The notes under the pieces are model-generated. The model saw only the letters and a list, made by a program, of their open reading frames with translations. It was not told the origin of the DNA and did no database searches. This document shows, one piece after another, positions 21,562-29,514 of a stretch of 29,514 nt of DNA. Position 1 is the first letter of the stretch, and each line of letters opens with the position of its first letter. A program made the translations under genes and the position numbers. The DNA is taken from assembly GCA_025964635.1 (NCBI GenBank), contig JAOPYP010000748.1, positions 1-29,514 of the forward strand. The letters run 5' to 3'. This DNA comes from Actinomycetes bacterium (lineage in GTDB: Bacteria; Actinomycetota; Actinomycetes; Streptosporangiales; Streptosporangiaceae).

Positions 21562-22562
21562 ATGACCACTGCCGCCGCCGTGGCCAGCGCGGTCGACTTC
21601 GGGACCTACGGTGACTACCGCGTGAAGGCCCCGCCCCGGGCGGACGGCGCCTTCGTCCGCCCGCTGTATCCCTTCCAGGGCCGGGTGAGCGCGGACGGAT
21701 CCAGCGGCTACCCCGCCGAGGCCGGCCGCTACCACCTGTACATCTCGCTGGCCTGCCCGTGGGCCCACCGCTCGCGATCGTCCGGGCGCTGCTGGGCCTG
21801 GAGGATGTGGTGTCGATGTCGGTGGTCGACCCGGTCCGGGACGGGCGGGGCTGGGCCTTCCGGGACGGCCCCGGCTACACGCCGGATCCGGTGAACGGCT
21901 TCACCCTGCTCCGGGACGCCTACCAGGCGACCGAACCGGGCTACGACGGGCACGTCTCGGTGCCGGTGCTGTGGGACAAGAACGCCGGCCGGATCGTCTC
22001 GAACAACTTCCCCGACATCACCATCGACCTGGAGACGCAGTTCGGCCACTGGGCCAGCCCGGCGTCCGACCTGTACCCGGCCGCGCTGCGGCCGGAGATC
22101 GACGCGCTCAACGAGCGGGTCTACGCCACCGTCAACAACGGCGTGTACCGGTGCGGGTTCGCGACCTCACAGGAGGCGTACGACAGCGCGGTGGCCAGCC
22201 TGTTCGCCACCCTGGACGACCTCGACCAGCGCCTGGCCACCCGGCGGTACCTGTTCGGCGACTCGCTCACCGAGGCGGACGTGCGGCTGTGGGTGACGCT
22301 GGCCCGGTTCGACGCGGTGTACGTCACCCATTTCAAGGCCAACCTGCGCCGCCTGGCCGACTACCCCCACCTCTGGCCGTACGCGCGGGACCTGTACTCG
22401 ATCCCGGCGTTCCGCGGCACCACGAACTTCGACCACATCAAGCGGCATTACTACGGGACCCACCCGCAGCTGAACCCGCTGCGGATCGTGCCGGCCGGCC
22501 CGATCCTGGACTGGGACGCCCCGCAGCAGCGGGCGGCGCTGGCCGGACCTGGCCCGCGCTGA
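21562..22562 (+). pseudogene. Xi-class glutathione transferase / glutathionyl-hydroquinone reductase homologue (ECM4/YqjG-like), frameshifted
   Basis: The N-terminal part (21562 to about 21773) has YPFQGRVSADGSSGYPAEAG and the redox motif ACPWAHR with the catalytic Cys. The rest lies in the -1 frame from about 21774, starting AIVRALLGLEDVVSMSVVDP and ending with NFDHIKRHYYGTHPQLNPLR and IVPAGPILDW. Both are continuous parts of the same roughly 330-aa family. Adding one base at 21771-21774 (in CACCGCTCGCGATCG) joins them as ...WAHR-S-AIVRALLG, exactly what relatives show. This is either a sequencing error or a recent inactivation. The family reduces glutathionyl-hydroquinones; actinomycetes usually have mycothiol instead, so the thiol partner is uncertain. 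AAAGGTG precedes the ATG. Confidence 0.85.
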
Positions 22563-22633
22563 CCGGCGGAAGCCGGCCCGGTTCATGGCCGGGGCGATCC
22601 CGTCGGTGTGGGCGATGAGCCGGATGCCCGGAA

Positions 22634-23815
22634 TTACCGGGTGAGCTCGGCGTACAGCGCCGCGGTCTGCGCGGCGATGGCGTCCCAGCCGAACTCGGCC
22701 GCGGCCCGCTTCCGGCCCGCTGTGCCCATGGCGTCCGCCCGCCCGGGATCGCCGATCACGGCGTTCAGCGCAGCCGCCAGCGCGGCCGGGTCGTCCGCCG
22801 GGACCAGCAGCCCGGTCTCCCCGTCGGCGACCACCTCGGGGATACCGCCGACCCGGGACGCTACCACCGCCGTGCCGCACGCCATCGCCTCCAGGTTCAC
22901 GATGCCGAGCGGCTCGTACAGCGACGGGCAGGCGAACACCGTGGCGTGGCTGAGCAGCTGGATGACCTCAGGCTTAGCCAGCATCTCCGGGATCCAGATC
23001 ACGCCGGTGCGGGCCGCCTGCAGGCTCGCCACCAGCCCGGTGACCTCGGCGGCCAGCTCGGGGGTGTCCGGCTGGCCGGCGCAGAGCACCAGCTGCACCT
23101 CCGGCGGCAGGCGGGCCGCCGCGCGGAGCAGCACCGGCACCCCCTTCTGCCGGGTGATCCGCCCGACGAAGATCACCAGGGGCCGCGACGGGTCCACCCC
23201 GTACCGCTGCAGGACCCCGGTCCCGGAGTCCGGGGCGTACTCCCCGGTGTCGATCCCGTTCCGGATGACCCGGATCCGGTCCGGGTACACCGCGGGATAG
23301 GCGGCCAGCACGTCCTCCCGCATCCCCTCGGACACCGCGATGACCGCGGCGGCGCCTTCGACCGCCACCCGCTCGCACCAGCCGGACAGGGCGTAGCCGC
23401 CGCCGAGCTGCTCCGCCTTCCACGGCCGCAGCGGCTCCAGCGAGTGCACCGTCACCACGTGCGGGATCCCGTACAGCATCGAGGCCAGGTGCCCGGCGAG
23501 GTTGGCGTACCAGGTGTGCGAGTGCACCAGGTCCGCGCCGCCCACCGCGGCGGTCATGGACAGGTCGGTGGAGATCGTGGCCAGCGCCTGATTCGCCCCG
23601 GCCAGCAGTTCCCACGGCCGGTGGGCCACCGCCCCGGGACGGTCCCCGCCCTCGCAGTGGACGGTCACGTCGACCAGCCCGGCCAGCTCCCGGGCCAGGT
23701 AGGTGACGTGCACTCCCGCGCCGCCGTACACCTCGGGCGGGTACTCGCGGGTCAGCAGGGCCACCCTGAGCCGGTCGGTGCGGGCCGGTGCGAGGGGGAC
23801 ACCGGCCATGGTCAT
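22634..23815 (-). CDS. glgA: GT4 glycogen synthase / alpha-maltose-1-phosphate synthase
   Basis: The 393-aa protein is a GT-B fold family 4 glycosyltransferase of the actinobacterial GlgA (Rv1212c, also called GlgM) type. Visible are LLTREYPPEVYGGAGVHVTYL at the N-terminus, DLVHSHTWYANLAGHLA, HVVTVHSLEPLRPWK, the nucleotide-sugar loop IFVGRITRQKGVPVLLRAA, and the EX7E signature in SLYEPLGIVNLEAMACG. In mycobacteria this enzyme transfers glucose from ADP-glucose to glucose-1-phosphate, giving maltose-1-phosphate for the GlgE pathway, as well as elongating glycogen. The ATG at 23815 overlaps the glgC stop as ATGA, so translation is coupled. It is the last gene of pgm-glgC-glgA. Confidence 0.92.
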   Translation of the reverse strand: MTMAGVPLAPARTDRLRVALLTREYPPEVYGGAGVHVTYLARELAGLVDVTVHCEGGDRPGAVAHRPWELLAGANQALATISTDLSMTAAVGGADLVHSHTWYANLAGHLASMLYGIPHVVTVHSLEPLRPWKAEQLGGGYALSGWCERVAVEGAAAVIAVSEGMREDVLAAYPAVYPDRIRVIRNGIDTGEYAPDSGTGVLQRYGVDPSRPLVIFVGRITRQKGVPVLLRAAARLPPEVQLVLCAGQPDTPELAAEVTGLVASLQAARTGVIWIPEMLAKPEVIQLLSHATVFACPSLYEPLGIVNLEAMACGTAVVASRVGGIPEVVADGETGLLVPADDPAALAAALNAVIGDPGRADAMGTAGRKRAAAEFGWDAIAAQTAALYAELTR

Positions 23816-25050
23816 ACCGTCACCTTCTGGCTCTTGCCCACCACGGTGATGCCCGCCTCGGAGACCGCGAAGCCGCGTTCCCGGTCATGGTCCTTGTCCA
23901 CGCCGATCGTGATTCCCTCGGGCACGGTGACGTTCTTGTCCAGGATCGCGTCCCTGACCACCGCGTGCCGGCCGATGATCGTGTTGTGCAGGATCACCGA
24001 CCGCTCCACGGTCGACCAGCTGTTGACCCGCACGCCCGGGGAGAGCACGGACTCGCGGACCAGCCCGCCGGACACGATGACGCCGTTGCTGACCAGGCTG
24101 TCGATGGCCCGGCCGACCCGGTCCCCGGAGTCGTGCACGAACTTCGCGGGCGGCAGGCTCGGCACGTTGGTCAGGATCGGCCACCGGTCGTTATAGAGGT
24201 TGAACACGGGGTGGATGGCGCACAGGTCCATGTGCGCCTCGAAGTACGAATCCAGCGTACCGACGTCCCGCCAGTACCCGGCGTCGCGCTCGCTCGCCCC
24301 GGGCACCTTGTTGGTCATGAAGTCGTACACGTGGGCGCAGCCCTCGTCCACCAGCATCGGGATGATGTCGCCGCCCATGTCGTGGCGGCTGTTCGGGTTG
24401 GCCGCGTCCTTGCGCAGCGCCTCGATCAGCACATCGGTGGAGAACAGGTAGTTGCCCATCGACGCGTAGGCCTCGTCGGGCCGGCCGGGCAGCGGGGGCG
24501 GGTCGGCCGGCTTCTCCAGGAACGCCTCGAGCGTGTGCCCGTCCGCACCGGCCTGGATCACGCCGAACGCGGTGGCCTCCATGCGCGGCACCGGGATGGC
24601 GGCGACCGTGACCCCGGCCCCGTGCTGGCAGTGCTCATCGAGCATCTGCCGCGGGTCCATCCGGTAGACGTGGTCCGCGCCGAACACGATGACCAGGTCG
24701 GGCTTCTCGTCGTAGATCAGGTTCAGCGACTGGTAGATCGCGTCGGCCGAGCCGGTGTACCAGTGCGGGCCGAGCCGCTGCTGGGCGGGCACGGGCGTGA
24801 CGTAGTTGCCGAGCAGCGTGCTCATCCGCCAGGTCGTGGAGATGTGCCGGTCCAGGCTGTGGCTCTTGTACTGGGTGAGCACGGCGATCCGCAGGATCCC
24901 GGCGTTGACCAGGTTGGAGAGCGCGAAGTCGACCAGCCGGTACATGCCGCCGAACGGCACGGCCGGCTTGGCCCGGTCCGCCGTCAGCGGCGCCAGCCGC
25001 TTGCCGGCCCCCCCGGCCAGCACGATGCCCAGAACTCGCTTATCTGCCAT
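23812..25050 (-). CDS. glgC: Glucose-1-phosphate adenylyltransferase (ADP-glucose pyrophosphorylase)
   Basis: The 412-aa protein makes ADP-glucose from ATP and glucose-1-phosphate, the committed step of bacterial glycogen and maltose-1-phosphate synthesis. The N-terminal nucleotidyltransferase domain has VLGIVLAGGAGKRLAPLTAD, RAKPAVPFGGMYRLVDFALS, WYTGSADAIYQSL and VFGADHVYRMDPRQML. FLEKPADPPPLP and GYWRDVGTLDSYFEAHMDL follow, then a C-terminal left-handed beta helix (SVLSPGVRVNSWSTVERSVI, then GRHAVVRDAILDKNVTVPEG). All expected motifs are present and length is normal. The ATG has GAGGGGTGACAG upstream. The gene begins 10 nt after pgm ends and overlaps glgA by 4 nt. Confidence 0.97.
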   Translation of the reverse strand: MADKRVLGIVLAGGAGKRLAPLTADRAKPAVPFGGMYRLVDFALSNLVNAGILRIAVLTQYKSHSLDRHISTTWRMSTLLGNYVTPVPAQQRLGPHWYTGSADAIYQSLNLIYDEKPDLVIVFGADHVYRMDPRQMLDEHCQHGAGVTVAAIPVPRMEATAFGVIQAGADGHTLEAFLEKPADPPPLPGRPDEAYASMGNYLFSTDVLIEALRKDAANPNSRHDMGGDIIPMLVDEGCAHVYDFMTNKVPGASERDAGYWRDVGTLDSYFEAHMDLCAIHPVFNLYNDRWPILTNVPSLPPAKFVHDSGDRVGRAIDSLVSNGVIVSGGLVRESVLSPGVRVNSWSTVERSVILHNTIIGRHAVVRDAILDKNVTVPEGITIGVDKDHDRERGFAVSEAGITVVGKSQKVTV

Positions 25051-25060
25051 CTGTCACCCC

Positions 25061-26716
25061 TCACGTGCCTTCTGCTTCCTTCAGCACGCCGTCCAGGATC
25101 TGCTGAGCCTCGTCCTGGATGCGGGCCAGCTGCCCGGGGCCGGCGAACGACTCCGCGTACAGCTTGTAGACGTCCTCGGTCCCCGAGGGACGCGCGGCGA
25201 ACCAGCTCTTCTCCGTGATCACCTTGATACCGCCGAGCGGTTCGCCGTTGCCCGGGGCCGTGGTCAGCCGGTCCAGCACCCGCTCGCCCGCGAGTTCGGC
25301 CACGCTGACCTGGTCCGGGGACAGTTTCGCCAGCAGCGCCTTCTGGGCCCTGGTCGCGGGCGCGTCGATCCGGGCGTAGGCCGGGTCGCCCAGCCGGCCG
25401 GCCAGGTCCCGGTACCGCTCACCCGGCGACTGGCCGGTCACCGCCGTGATCTCCGAGGCCAGCAGGGCCAGGATGATGCCGTCCTTGTCGGTGGTCCAGA
25501 CCCGGCCGTCGGTACACAGGAAGGAGGCCCCGGCGCTCTCCTCGCCGCCGAACGCGATGGAGCCGTCCAGCAGCCCCGGCACGAACCACTTGAACCCCAC
25601 CGGCACCTCGTACAGCGTGCGCCCGGCGTCCTCGGCCACCCGGTCGATGATGGAGGAACTGACCATGGTCTTGCCCACCGCGGCATCGGAGGGCCAGTCC
25701 CTCCGGTGCCGGTACAGGTAGTCGATGGCCACCGCCAGGTAGTGGTTGGGATCGAGCAGGCCCGCGTCCGGGGTGACGATGCCGTGCCGGTCGGAGTCGG
25801 TGTCGTTGCCGGTCGCGATCGCGAACTCGTCCGCCCGGCTGATCAGCGAGGCCATCGCGTACGGCGAGGAGCAATCCATCCGGATCCGGCCGTCCCAGTC
25901 CAGGGTCATGAACCGGAACGTGGGGTCCACGTCCGGGTTGACCACGGTCAGGTCGAGCCCGTAGCGGTCGCCGATCTCGCCCCAGTACGCGACGCTGGCG
26001 CCGCCCAGCGGGTCGGCGCCGATCCGGATGCCGGCGCCGCGGATCACGTCCAGGTCCACCACGTCGGGCAGCTGCGTGACGTACTCGCCCAGGAAGTCGA
26101 AGGTGGCGGTGGTCGGCGCGTTCCTGGCCGCCGCGTACCGCACCCGCCGCACCTCGCGCAGGCCGCCGGCCAGCAGCTCGTTGGCCCGGTCCTGGATGAC
26201 CGAGGTGATCTGCGACCCGGCCGGGCCGCCGTCGGGCGGGTTGTACTTGAACCCGCCGTCCTCCGGCGGGTTGTGGGACGGGGTGATCACGATCCCGTCG
26301 GCCAGGCCGTCGGTGCGCCCGTCGTTACAGGCCAGGATGGCCCGGGACAGCGCGGGAGTCGGCGTGTACCCGTCCCGGCTGTCCACCAGCACGGTCACCT
26401 CGTTCGCCGCGAGCACCTCCAGCGCGGTCACGAACGCGGGCTCGGACAGCGCGTGGGTGTCCCGGCCGAGGAACAGCGGGCCGGTGGTGCCCGCCCGGGC
26501 CCGGTAGTCGCAGATGGCCTGGGAGGTGGCCGCGATGTGATCCTCGTTGAACGAGGAGCGCAGCGCCGAGCCGCGGTGGCCCGAGGTGCCGAAGCTCACC
26601 CTCTGCTCGGGGACCGCCGGATCCGGATGCAGGGCGTAGTAGGAGGTGACCAGCCTGGCCACGTCCACCAGGTCCGCCTGGCTGGCCAGCTGGCCAGCCC
26701 GCTCGTTCACCCGCAC
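25061..26716 (-). CDS. pgm: Phosphoglucomutase (alpha-D-glucose phosphate-specific)
   Basis: The 551-aa protein interconverts glucose-6-phosphate and glucose-1-phosphate. It shows the SFGTSGHRGS entry loop (41-50), the phosphoserine site ITPSHNPPEDGGFKYNPPDG with Ser147, the metal loop NDTDSDRHGIV, the sugar-binding GGEESAGASF and the phosphate-binding end WFAARPSGTEDVYKLYAES. This is the Pgm subfamily of the alpha-D-phosphohexomutases and length is typical. GTG 26716 is preceded by GGAGGAGAGGAG at good spacing. As first gene of pgm-glgC-glgA it would supply glucose-1-phosphate to both GlgC and GlgA. Its promoter must lie in the 163 nt shared with the divergent AI-2E family permease gene. Confidence 0.97.
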   Translation of the reverse strand: MRVNERAGQLASQADLVDVARLVTSYYALHPDPAVPEQRVSFGTSGHRGSALRSSFNEDHIAATSQAICDYRARAGTTGPLFLGRDTHALSEPAFVTALEVLAANEVTVLVDSRDGYTPTPALSRAILACNDGRTDGLADGIVITPSHNPPEDGGFKYNPPDGGPAGSQITSVIQDRANELLAGGLREVRRVRYAAARNAPTTATFDFLGEYVTQLPDVVDLDVIRGAGIRIGADPLGGASVAYWGEIGDRYGLDLTVVNPDVDPTFRFMTLDWDGRIRMDCSSPYAMASLISRADEFAIATGNDTDSDRHGIVTPDAGLLDPNHYLAVAIDYLYRHRRDWPSDAAVGKTMVSSSIIDRVAEDAGRTLYEVPVGFKWFVPGLLDGSIAFGGEESAGASFLCTDGRVWTTDKDGIILALLASEITAVTGQSPGERYRDLAGRLGDPAYARIDAPATRAQKALLAKLSPDQVSVAELAGERVLDRLTTAPGNGEPLGGIKVITEKSWFAARPSGTEDVYKLYAESFAGPGQLARIQDEAQQILDGVLKEAEGT

Positions 26717-26826
26717 GGTGGGGCTCCTCTCCTCCGGTAACTAAGTGTTCCGGTAATCCCCGCCGGCCGCCATGGCCGGCGCGCTCCGGAAACCGGCGCG
26801 CCGGAATCAGTTCCCCGGGAGCAGAG

Positions 26827-26862
26827 CCTTATCCCGCGCCGTCGGGCGGGGCCGGGATAAGG
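26827..26862. promoter_or_regulatory. 10-bp inverted repeat in the divergent pgm / permease promoter region
   Basis: CCTTATCCCG and CGGGATAAGG are exact reverse complements separated by 16 nt, ending 17 nt before the permease start. Just upstream lie two direct copies of CCGGCGCGC (26777 and 26793 regions). The palindrome could be an operator controlling one or both divergent genes, or a hairpin in the permease leader. Confidence 0.4.
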
Positions 26863-26879
26863 GCTGCGATGATGGCAGT

Positions 26880-28202
26880 GTGACCAACAACTCACGACCA
26901 CCACTGACCCGGCGGGCCCGCCTGTGGGCGGCCGCCGAGGCCAGGGGGGTCCCGCTGCGGACCATCCTGGCCGTCGCGCTGGTGGTGATCGCGGTCTACA
27001 TGCTGGCCAAGGTGGTCTACCGGCTCCGCGACGTGCTGCTGCTGATCATCGTGGCCGCGTTCATCGCCGTGCTCCTGAACCCGCTCGTGGTGGCCCTGCA
27101 GCGGTGGAAGATCCGGCGGCGGGGCTGGGCGGTCGCGGTCGTGACGCTGTGGGGGCTGGTCGTCTTCGCTGGCCTGGCCTTCGCGTTCGGCTACCCGCTG
27201 GCCAACGGGATCAATCACCTGGCCCAGAAGCTCCCGGACTACGTGGCCGCCGCGACCCACGGCCGGGGCTGGATCGGCCACCTGGTCACCAGGTACCACG
27301 TGCAGACCTGGGTGAATAAGAACGCGCCCAAGCTGGTCAGCTTCGGTCAAGGGCTGGCCAAGCCCGCACTGAGCCTGGGCAAGGGGGCAGCGACCCTGCT
27401 ATTCCAGCTGTTCACCATCTTCATCCTGGTGCTGCTCCTGCTGCTGGAAGGCCCGAAGATGCGGACCGGCCTGCTGGGCTCGATGGACCCGGCCCGGGCC
27501 GAGCGGTACCGGCGGGTCGCGCACGAGGTCAACCGGTCGGTCACCGGGTACATGCTCGGCAACGTCCTCACCTCCGTGACCGCGGGCGCGGTGGTGTTCG
27601 TGACGCTGCTGGTGACGGGCGTGCCGTTCCCGTTCCTGTGGGCGCTGTGGGTGGCGCTGGTGGACTTCCTGCCGATGATCGGCGGGGCGCTGGCCGGGAT
27701 TCCCACCGTTCTGTTCGCCGCGGCCCACTCGCTCAGCGCCGGGATCATCACGCTGGTCGTGTTCCTCGTCTACACCCAGATCGAGAACCACGTGCTGAAC
27801 CCGATCGTGATGAGCCGCACGGTCCGGGTCAACCCGCTGCTGGTGCTGCTGTCCATCCTGGTCGGCGGGGAGATCGGCAGCTGGATCGGCGGGATATTCG
27901 GCGCGTTCGTGGGCGCGCTGCTGGCGATCCCGGCGGCCGGTGCCCTCCAGGTCGTGGTCCGGGAGTTCTGGCAGGCCACGGACCCCGCGGCGGCGGCCGG
28001 CGCGGCCGGCCAGGCGATCAACGCCACGCCCAACGCGGCAGACCAGGCCGCTTCGGGCGCGGCGGACGCTGCTGCTGACGACGCCGCCGCTGATGGGGCG
28101 GACGGTGCTGGCGACGCCGGTGCCGACGGGGCGAACGGTGCGGCGCCGCCGCCGTCGCCGGTCAAGCCCGGCCGCTGGGCCAGCCGCTTCTCCCGGCGCT
28201 GA
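26880..28202 (+). CDS. AI-2E family transporter (PurR-like permease / UPF0118)
   Basis: The 440-aa membrane protein has the AI-2E transporter layout. Paired N-terminal helices (TILAVALVVIAVYMLAKVVY, LLLIIVAAFIAVLLNPLV) and a third helix AVAVVTLWGLVVFAGLAFAF come first, followed by a soluble middle with QKLPDYVAAAT and KGAATLLFQLFTIFILVLLL. The conserved YMLGNVLTSVTAGAVVFVTL, PFPFLWALWVALVDFLPMIG and TQIENHVLNPIVMSRTVRVN follow. Members export diverse small molecules or ions; the substrate is unknown. An Ala/Asp/Gly low-complexity tail of about 55 residues follows the last helix. GTG 26880 was chosen because the lead before it is not conserved; its ribosome binding site is weak. The frame is open back to 26772. 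Confidence 0.88.
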   Translation: MTNNSRPPLTRRARLWAAAEARGVPLRTILAVALVVIAVYMLAKVVYRLRDVLLLIIVAAFIAVLLNPLVVALQRWKIRRRGWAVAVVTLWGLVVFAGLAFAFGYPLANGINHLAQKLPDYVAAATHGRGWIGHLVTRYHVQTWVNKNAPKLVSFGQGLAKPALSLGKGAATLLFQLFTIFILVLLLLLEGPKMRTGLLGSMDPARAERYRRVAHEVNRSVTGYMLGNVLTSVTAGAVVFVTLLVTGVPFPFLWALWVALVDFLPMIGGALAGIPTVLFAAAHSLSAGIITLVVFLVYTQIENHVLNPIVMSRTVRVNPLLVLLSILVGGEIGSWIGGIFGAFVGALLAIPAAGALQVVVREFWQATDPAAAAGAAGQAINATPNAADQAASGAADAAADDAAADGADGAGDAGADGANGAAPPPSPVKPGRWASRFSRR

Positions 28203-28264
28203 CCCGCACCAGTCTGAGGCCGGCCGGGCGGAGGACGGCGCGGCGCGGGCGGCACACTGGGGGC

Positions 28265-28729
28265 ATGGAGAGGATGCTCACGCCCCGGCGGGCCACGGCG
28301 GCGGACCTGCCGCGGGTCCGCGACGTGGTGACGGCCGCGTACACGAAGTACCTGACCCGGATGGACCGGCCGCCCGCGCCGATGCTCCGGGACTACACCG
28401 GCCCGGCCCGGGAGGGGCTGGTCTGGGTGGTCGGCGATCCGGTCGTGGGCCTGGTCTCGCTGACCCCGGAGCCGGGCAGCCTGCTGATCGAGAACATCGC
28501 CGTGCACCCCGGCGCCCAGGGCACCGGGCTCGGGCGGCGGCTGCTGGAGTTCGCCGAGCAGGAGGCCGCCCGGCGCCAGCTCGCCCGGGTCTCCCTCTAC
28601 ACCAACGAGGTGATGACCGAGAGCCAGGCGGTCTACGCCAGGCTCGGCTACCGGGAGGTCCGGCGGGCCACCGAGCACGGGTACCGGCGCATCTTCATGG
28701 TTAAGGACCTGGCCGCCCGGCCCGGCTAG
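28265..28729 (+). CDS. GNAT family N-acetyltransferase
   Basis: The 154-aa protein has the GNAT fold: RRATAADLPRVRDVVTAAYT (N-terminal helix), VVGLVSLTPEPGSLLIENIA, the acetyl-CoA pyrophosphate loop VHPGAQGTGLGRRLLEFAEQ, then ARVSLYTNEVMTESQAVYAR and LGYREVRR with the usual Tyr near the C-terminus. Length is normal. The family acetylates amines of small molecules or protein N-termini; the substrate is not predictable. The ATG at 28265 has CTGGGGGC close upstream, and a second ATG nine nt later is an alternative. It follows the permease by 62 nt and converges with the ABC permease gene, 18 nt between stops. Confidence 0.88.
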   Translation: MERMLTPRRATAADLPRVRDVVTAAYTKYLTRMDRPPAPMLRDYTGPAREGLVWVVGDPVVGLVSLTPEPGSLLIENIAVHPGAQGTGLGRRLLEFAEQEAARRQLARVSLYTNEVMTESQAVYARLGYREVRRATEHGYRRIFMVKDLAARPG

Positions 28730-28747
28730 TCTCCCCGGGCTGCCGGC

Positions 28748-29514
28748 CTAGCCGGACTGCCAGCGCCGGACGGCGAGCAGTCCGGGCGGGACGGACAGCA
28801 GCACCAGCCAGATGGCCAGGTACAGGGGCTCGCGGCCGAGCGGGCCGCCCTCGGCCAGGCTGCGGATTAGGTTCACGGCGGCGGTCACCGGGTTGGCCCG
28901 CGCCAGCGGCTGGAGCCACCCGGCCAGCCGGTCAACCGGGGTGAACGTGGAGCTGATGAACGTGAGCGGCACCATCGGCAGGAACAGGGCCCGGCCCGCG
29001 GTGTCCGGGTCGCGGATCCGCAACGCGAGCCACGACATCGTGATGCCGAGCGCGACCCCGAAGCTCACCGCGACCGCGACGATGCCCGCCATCCCGGGCA
29101 GCCCGGTCCGTACCCGGAACCCCAGCAGCGACGCGACGCCCAGCACCAGCAGCGCCTGGACCACGAAGATCAGGCTCTCGGCGAGCATCCGGCCGAGCAG
29201 CACCGCGCTGCGGGCGATCGGCAGCGAGCGGAACCGGTCGGTGATCCCGCTGACCGTGTCCAGCACGAGGCCCAGGCCCACGGTCGGCGCGGTCAGCGCC
29301 ACGTTCTGCACGATGATGCCGGGGACCAGGTACTGGCGGTAGGTCGCGCCCGGGACCCGGGCCAGCCCGGCGAAGATGGCCAGGAACAGCACCAGCAGTA
29401 CCACGGGCTGGATCAGCGGGTAGAGCAGCCGGCTCGGGGTAGCCCGCAGCACGGCGAGCTGGCGGCCGCAGATCAGTGCGGCCTGGCCCGCGGTCCGCCG
29501 GGGCCCGGGCCTCG
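28748..29514 (-). CDS. ABC-2 type transporter permease (DrrB-like), 5' end beyond the window
   Basis: The frame is open from the right edge and gives at least 255 residues. It begins ...RRTAGQAALICGRQLAVLRA and continues TPSRLLYPLIQPVVLLVLFL, as in DrrB/ABC-2 permeases. Six hydrophobic segments are visible: VVLLVLFLAIFAGL, YLVPGIIVQNVALTAPTVGL, FVVQALLVLGVASLLGF, MAGIVAVAVSFGVALGITMS, ALFLPMVPLTFISSTFTPVD and LYLAIWLVLLSVPPGLLAV. The ABC-2 hallmark SSTFTPVDRLAGWLQPLARA followed by NPVTAAVNLIRSLAEG is complete. An internal GTG at 29452 would cut the conserved N-terminus, so the true start lies outside. The partner ATPase is expected just beyond the edge. The gene is likely part of a drug or lipid exporter. 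Confidence 0.88.
   Translation of the reverse strand, partial: RPGPRRTAGQAALICGRQLAVLRATPSRLLYPLIQPVVLLVLFLAIFAGLARVPGATYRQYLVPGIIVQNVALTAPTVGLGLVLDTVSGITDRFRSLPIARSAVLLGRMLAESLIFVVQALLVLGVASLLGFRVRTGLPGMAGIVAVAVSFGVALGITMSWLALRIRDPDTAGRALFLPMVPLTFISSTFTPVDRLAGWLQPLARANPVTAAVNLIRSLAEGGPLGREPLYLAIWLVLLSVPPGLLAVRRWQSG

Noticed and set aside
21750..21800. Programmed -1 frameshift in the Xi-class GST homologue
   Set aside because: No slippery heptamer (X XXY YYZ) or stimulating downstream pseudoknot is visible at CCACCGCTCGCGATCG. A missing base is simpler.
24806..26740. A 644-codon plus-strand open frame over glgC and pgm
   Set aside because: Same reason: the minus-strand genes are unmistakable, and this frame has no recognisable motif and low-complexity composition.

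Overview
The window is GC-rich DNA with dense, mostly leaderless or tightly packed genes, many GTG starts and GGAG-type ribosome binding sites. It carries an F420-type luciferase-like oxidoreductase, a LAL/LuxR regulator, an HTH-STAND-WD40 protein and the actinobacterial glycogen/maltose-1-phosphate gene set. Together these point to an actinomycete (Actinomycetota), perhaps near the Streptosporangiales. The genus cannot be fixed from this sequence alone.

Layout. (1) 1-3449: a truncated hemerythrin-like reading frame, a GMC-family flavin oxidoreductase, a 518-nt gene-free stretch with two tRNA T-arm-like fragments, and an LDH-family dehydrogenase whose substrate and cofactor positions are not the usual ones. 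(2) 3559-6324: a 921-aa ATP-binding LuxR regulator (LAL type), followed by two hairpins. (3) 6529-8670, minus strand: a small zinc-ribbon protein, a 32-aa membrane peptide, a LOG-family phosphoribohydrolase and a protein with two YbjQ-like domains. (4) 8802-12833, plus strand: psuK-psuG (pseudouridine catabolism, overlapping ATGA), an F420-type LLM oxidoreductase and a phosphoribosyltransferase-alpha/beta hydrolase fusion. (5) 12838-19768, minus strand: PolX DNA polymerase/PHP phosphoesterase, a 1361-aa HTH-STAND NTPase-TM-14xWD40 protein, and a DsbA/FrnE-type oxidoreductase. Strong hairpins lie between these genes. (6) 20160-21294, plus strand: three overlapping genes for a cobalt-type nitrile hydratase-like enzyme whose beta subunit is split in two, as in thiocyanate hydrolase and toyocamycin nitrile hydratase. 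A 32-aa membrane peptide and a frameshifted Xi-class (ECM4/YqjG-like) glutathione transferase homologue follow. (7) 22634-26716, minus strand: pgm-glgC-glgA. (8) 26880-29514: an AI-2E family permease, a GNAT acetyltransferase, and an ABC-2 permease that runs off the right edge.

Functional links. Pgm makes glucose-1-phosphate, GlgC makes ADP-glucose and GlgA/GlgM uses one or both, so region 7 is one pathway unit. PsuK and PsuG form the complete two-step pseudouridine breakdown route. The three nitrile hydratase-like genes overlap by 4 and 1 nt and should be made together as one complex.

Most deserving of a second look: the split nitrile hydratase/thiocyanate hydrolase-like trio and its highly structured 391-nt upstream region, the LDH homologue with proline at the specificity position, the membrane-anchored STAND-WD40 protein, the single-base frameshift in the Xi-class GST, and the perfect 21-bp inverted repeat next to dsbA. 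I did not find a CRISPR array, IS element, rRNA or intact tRNA.
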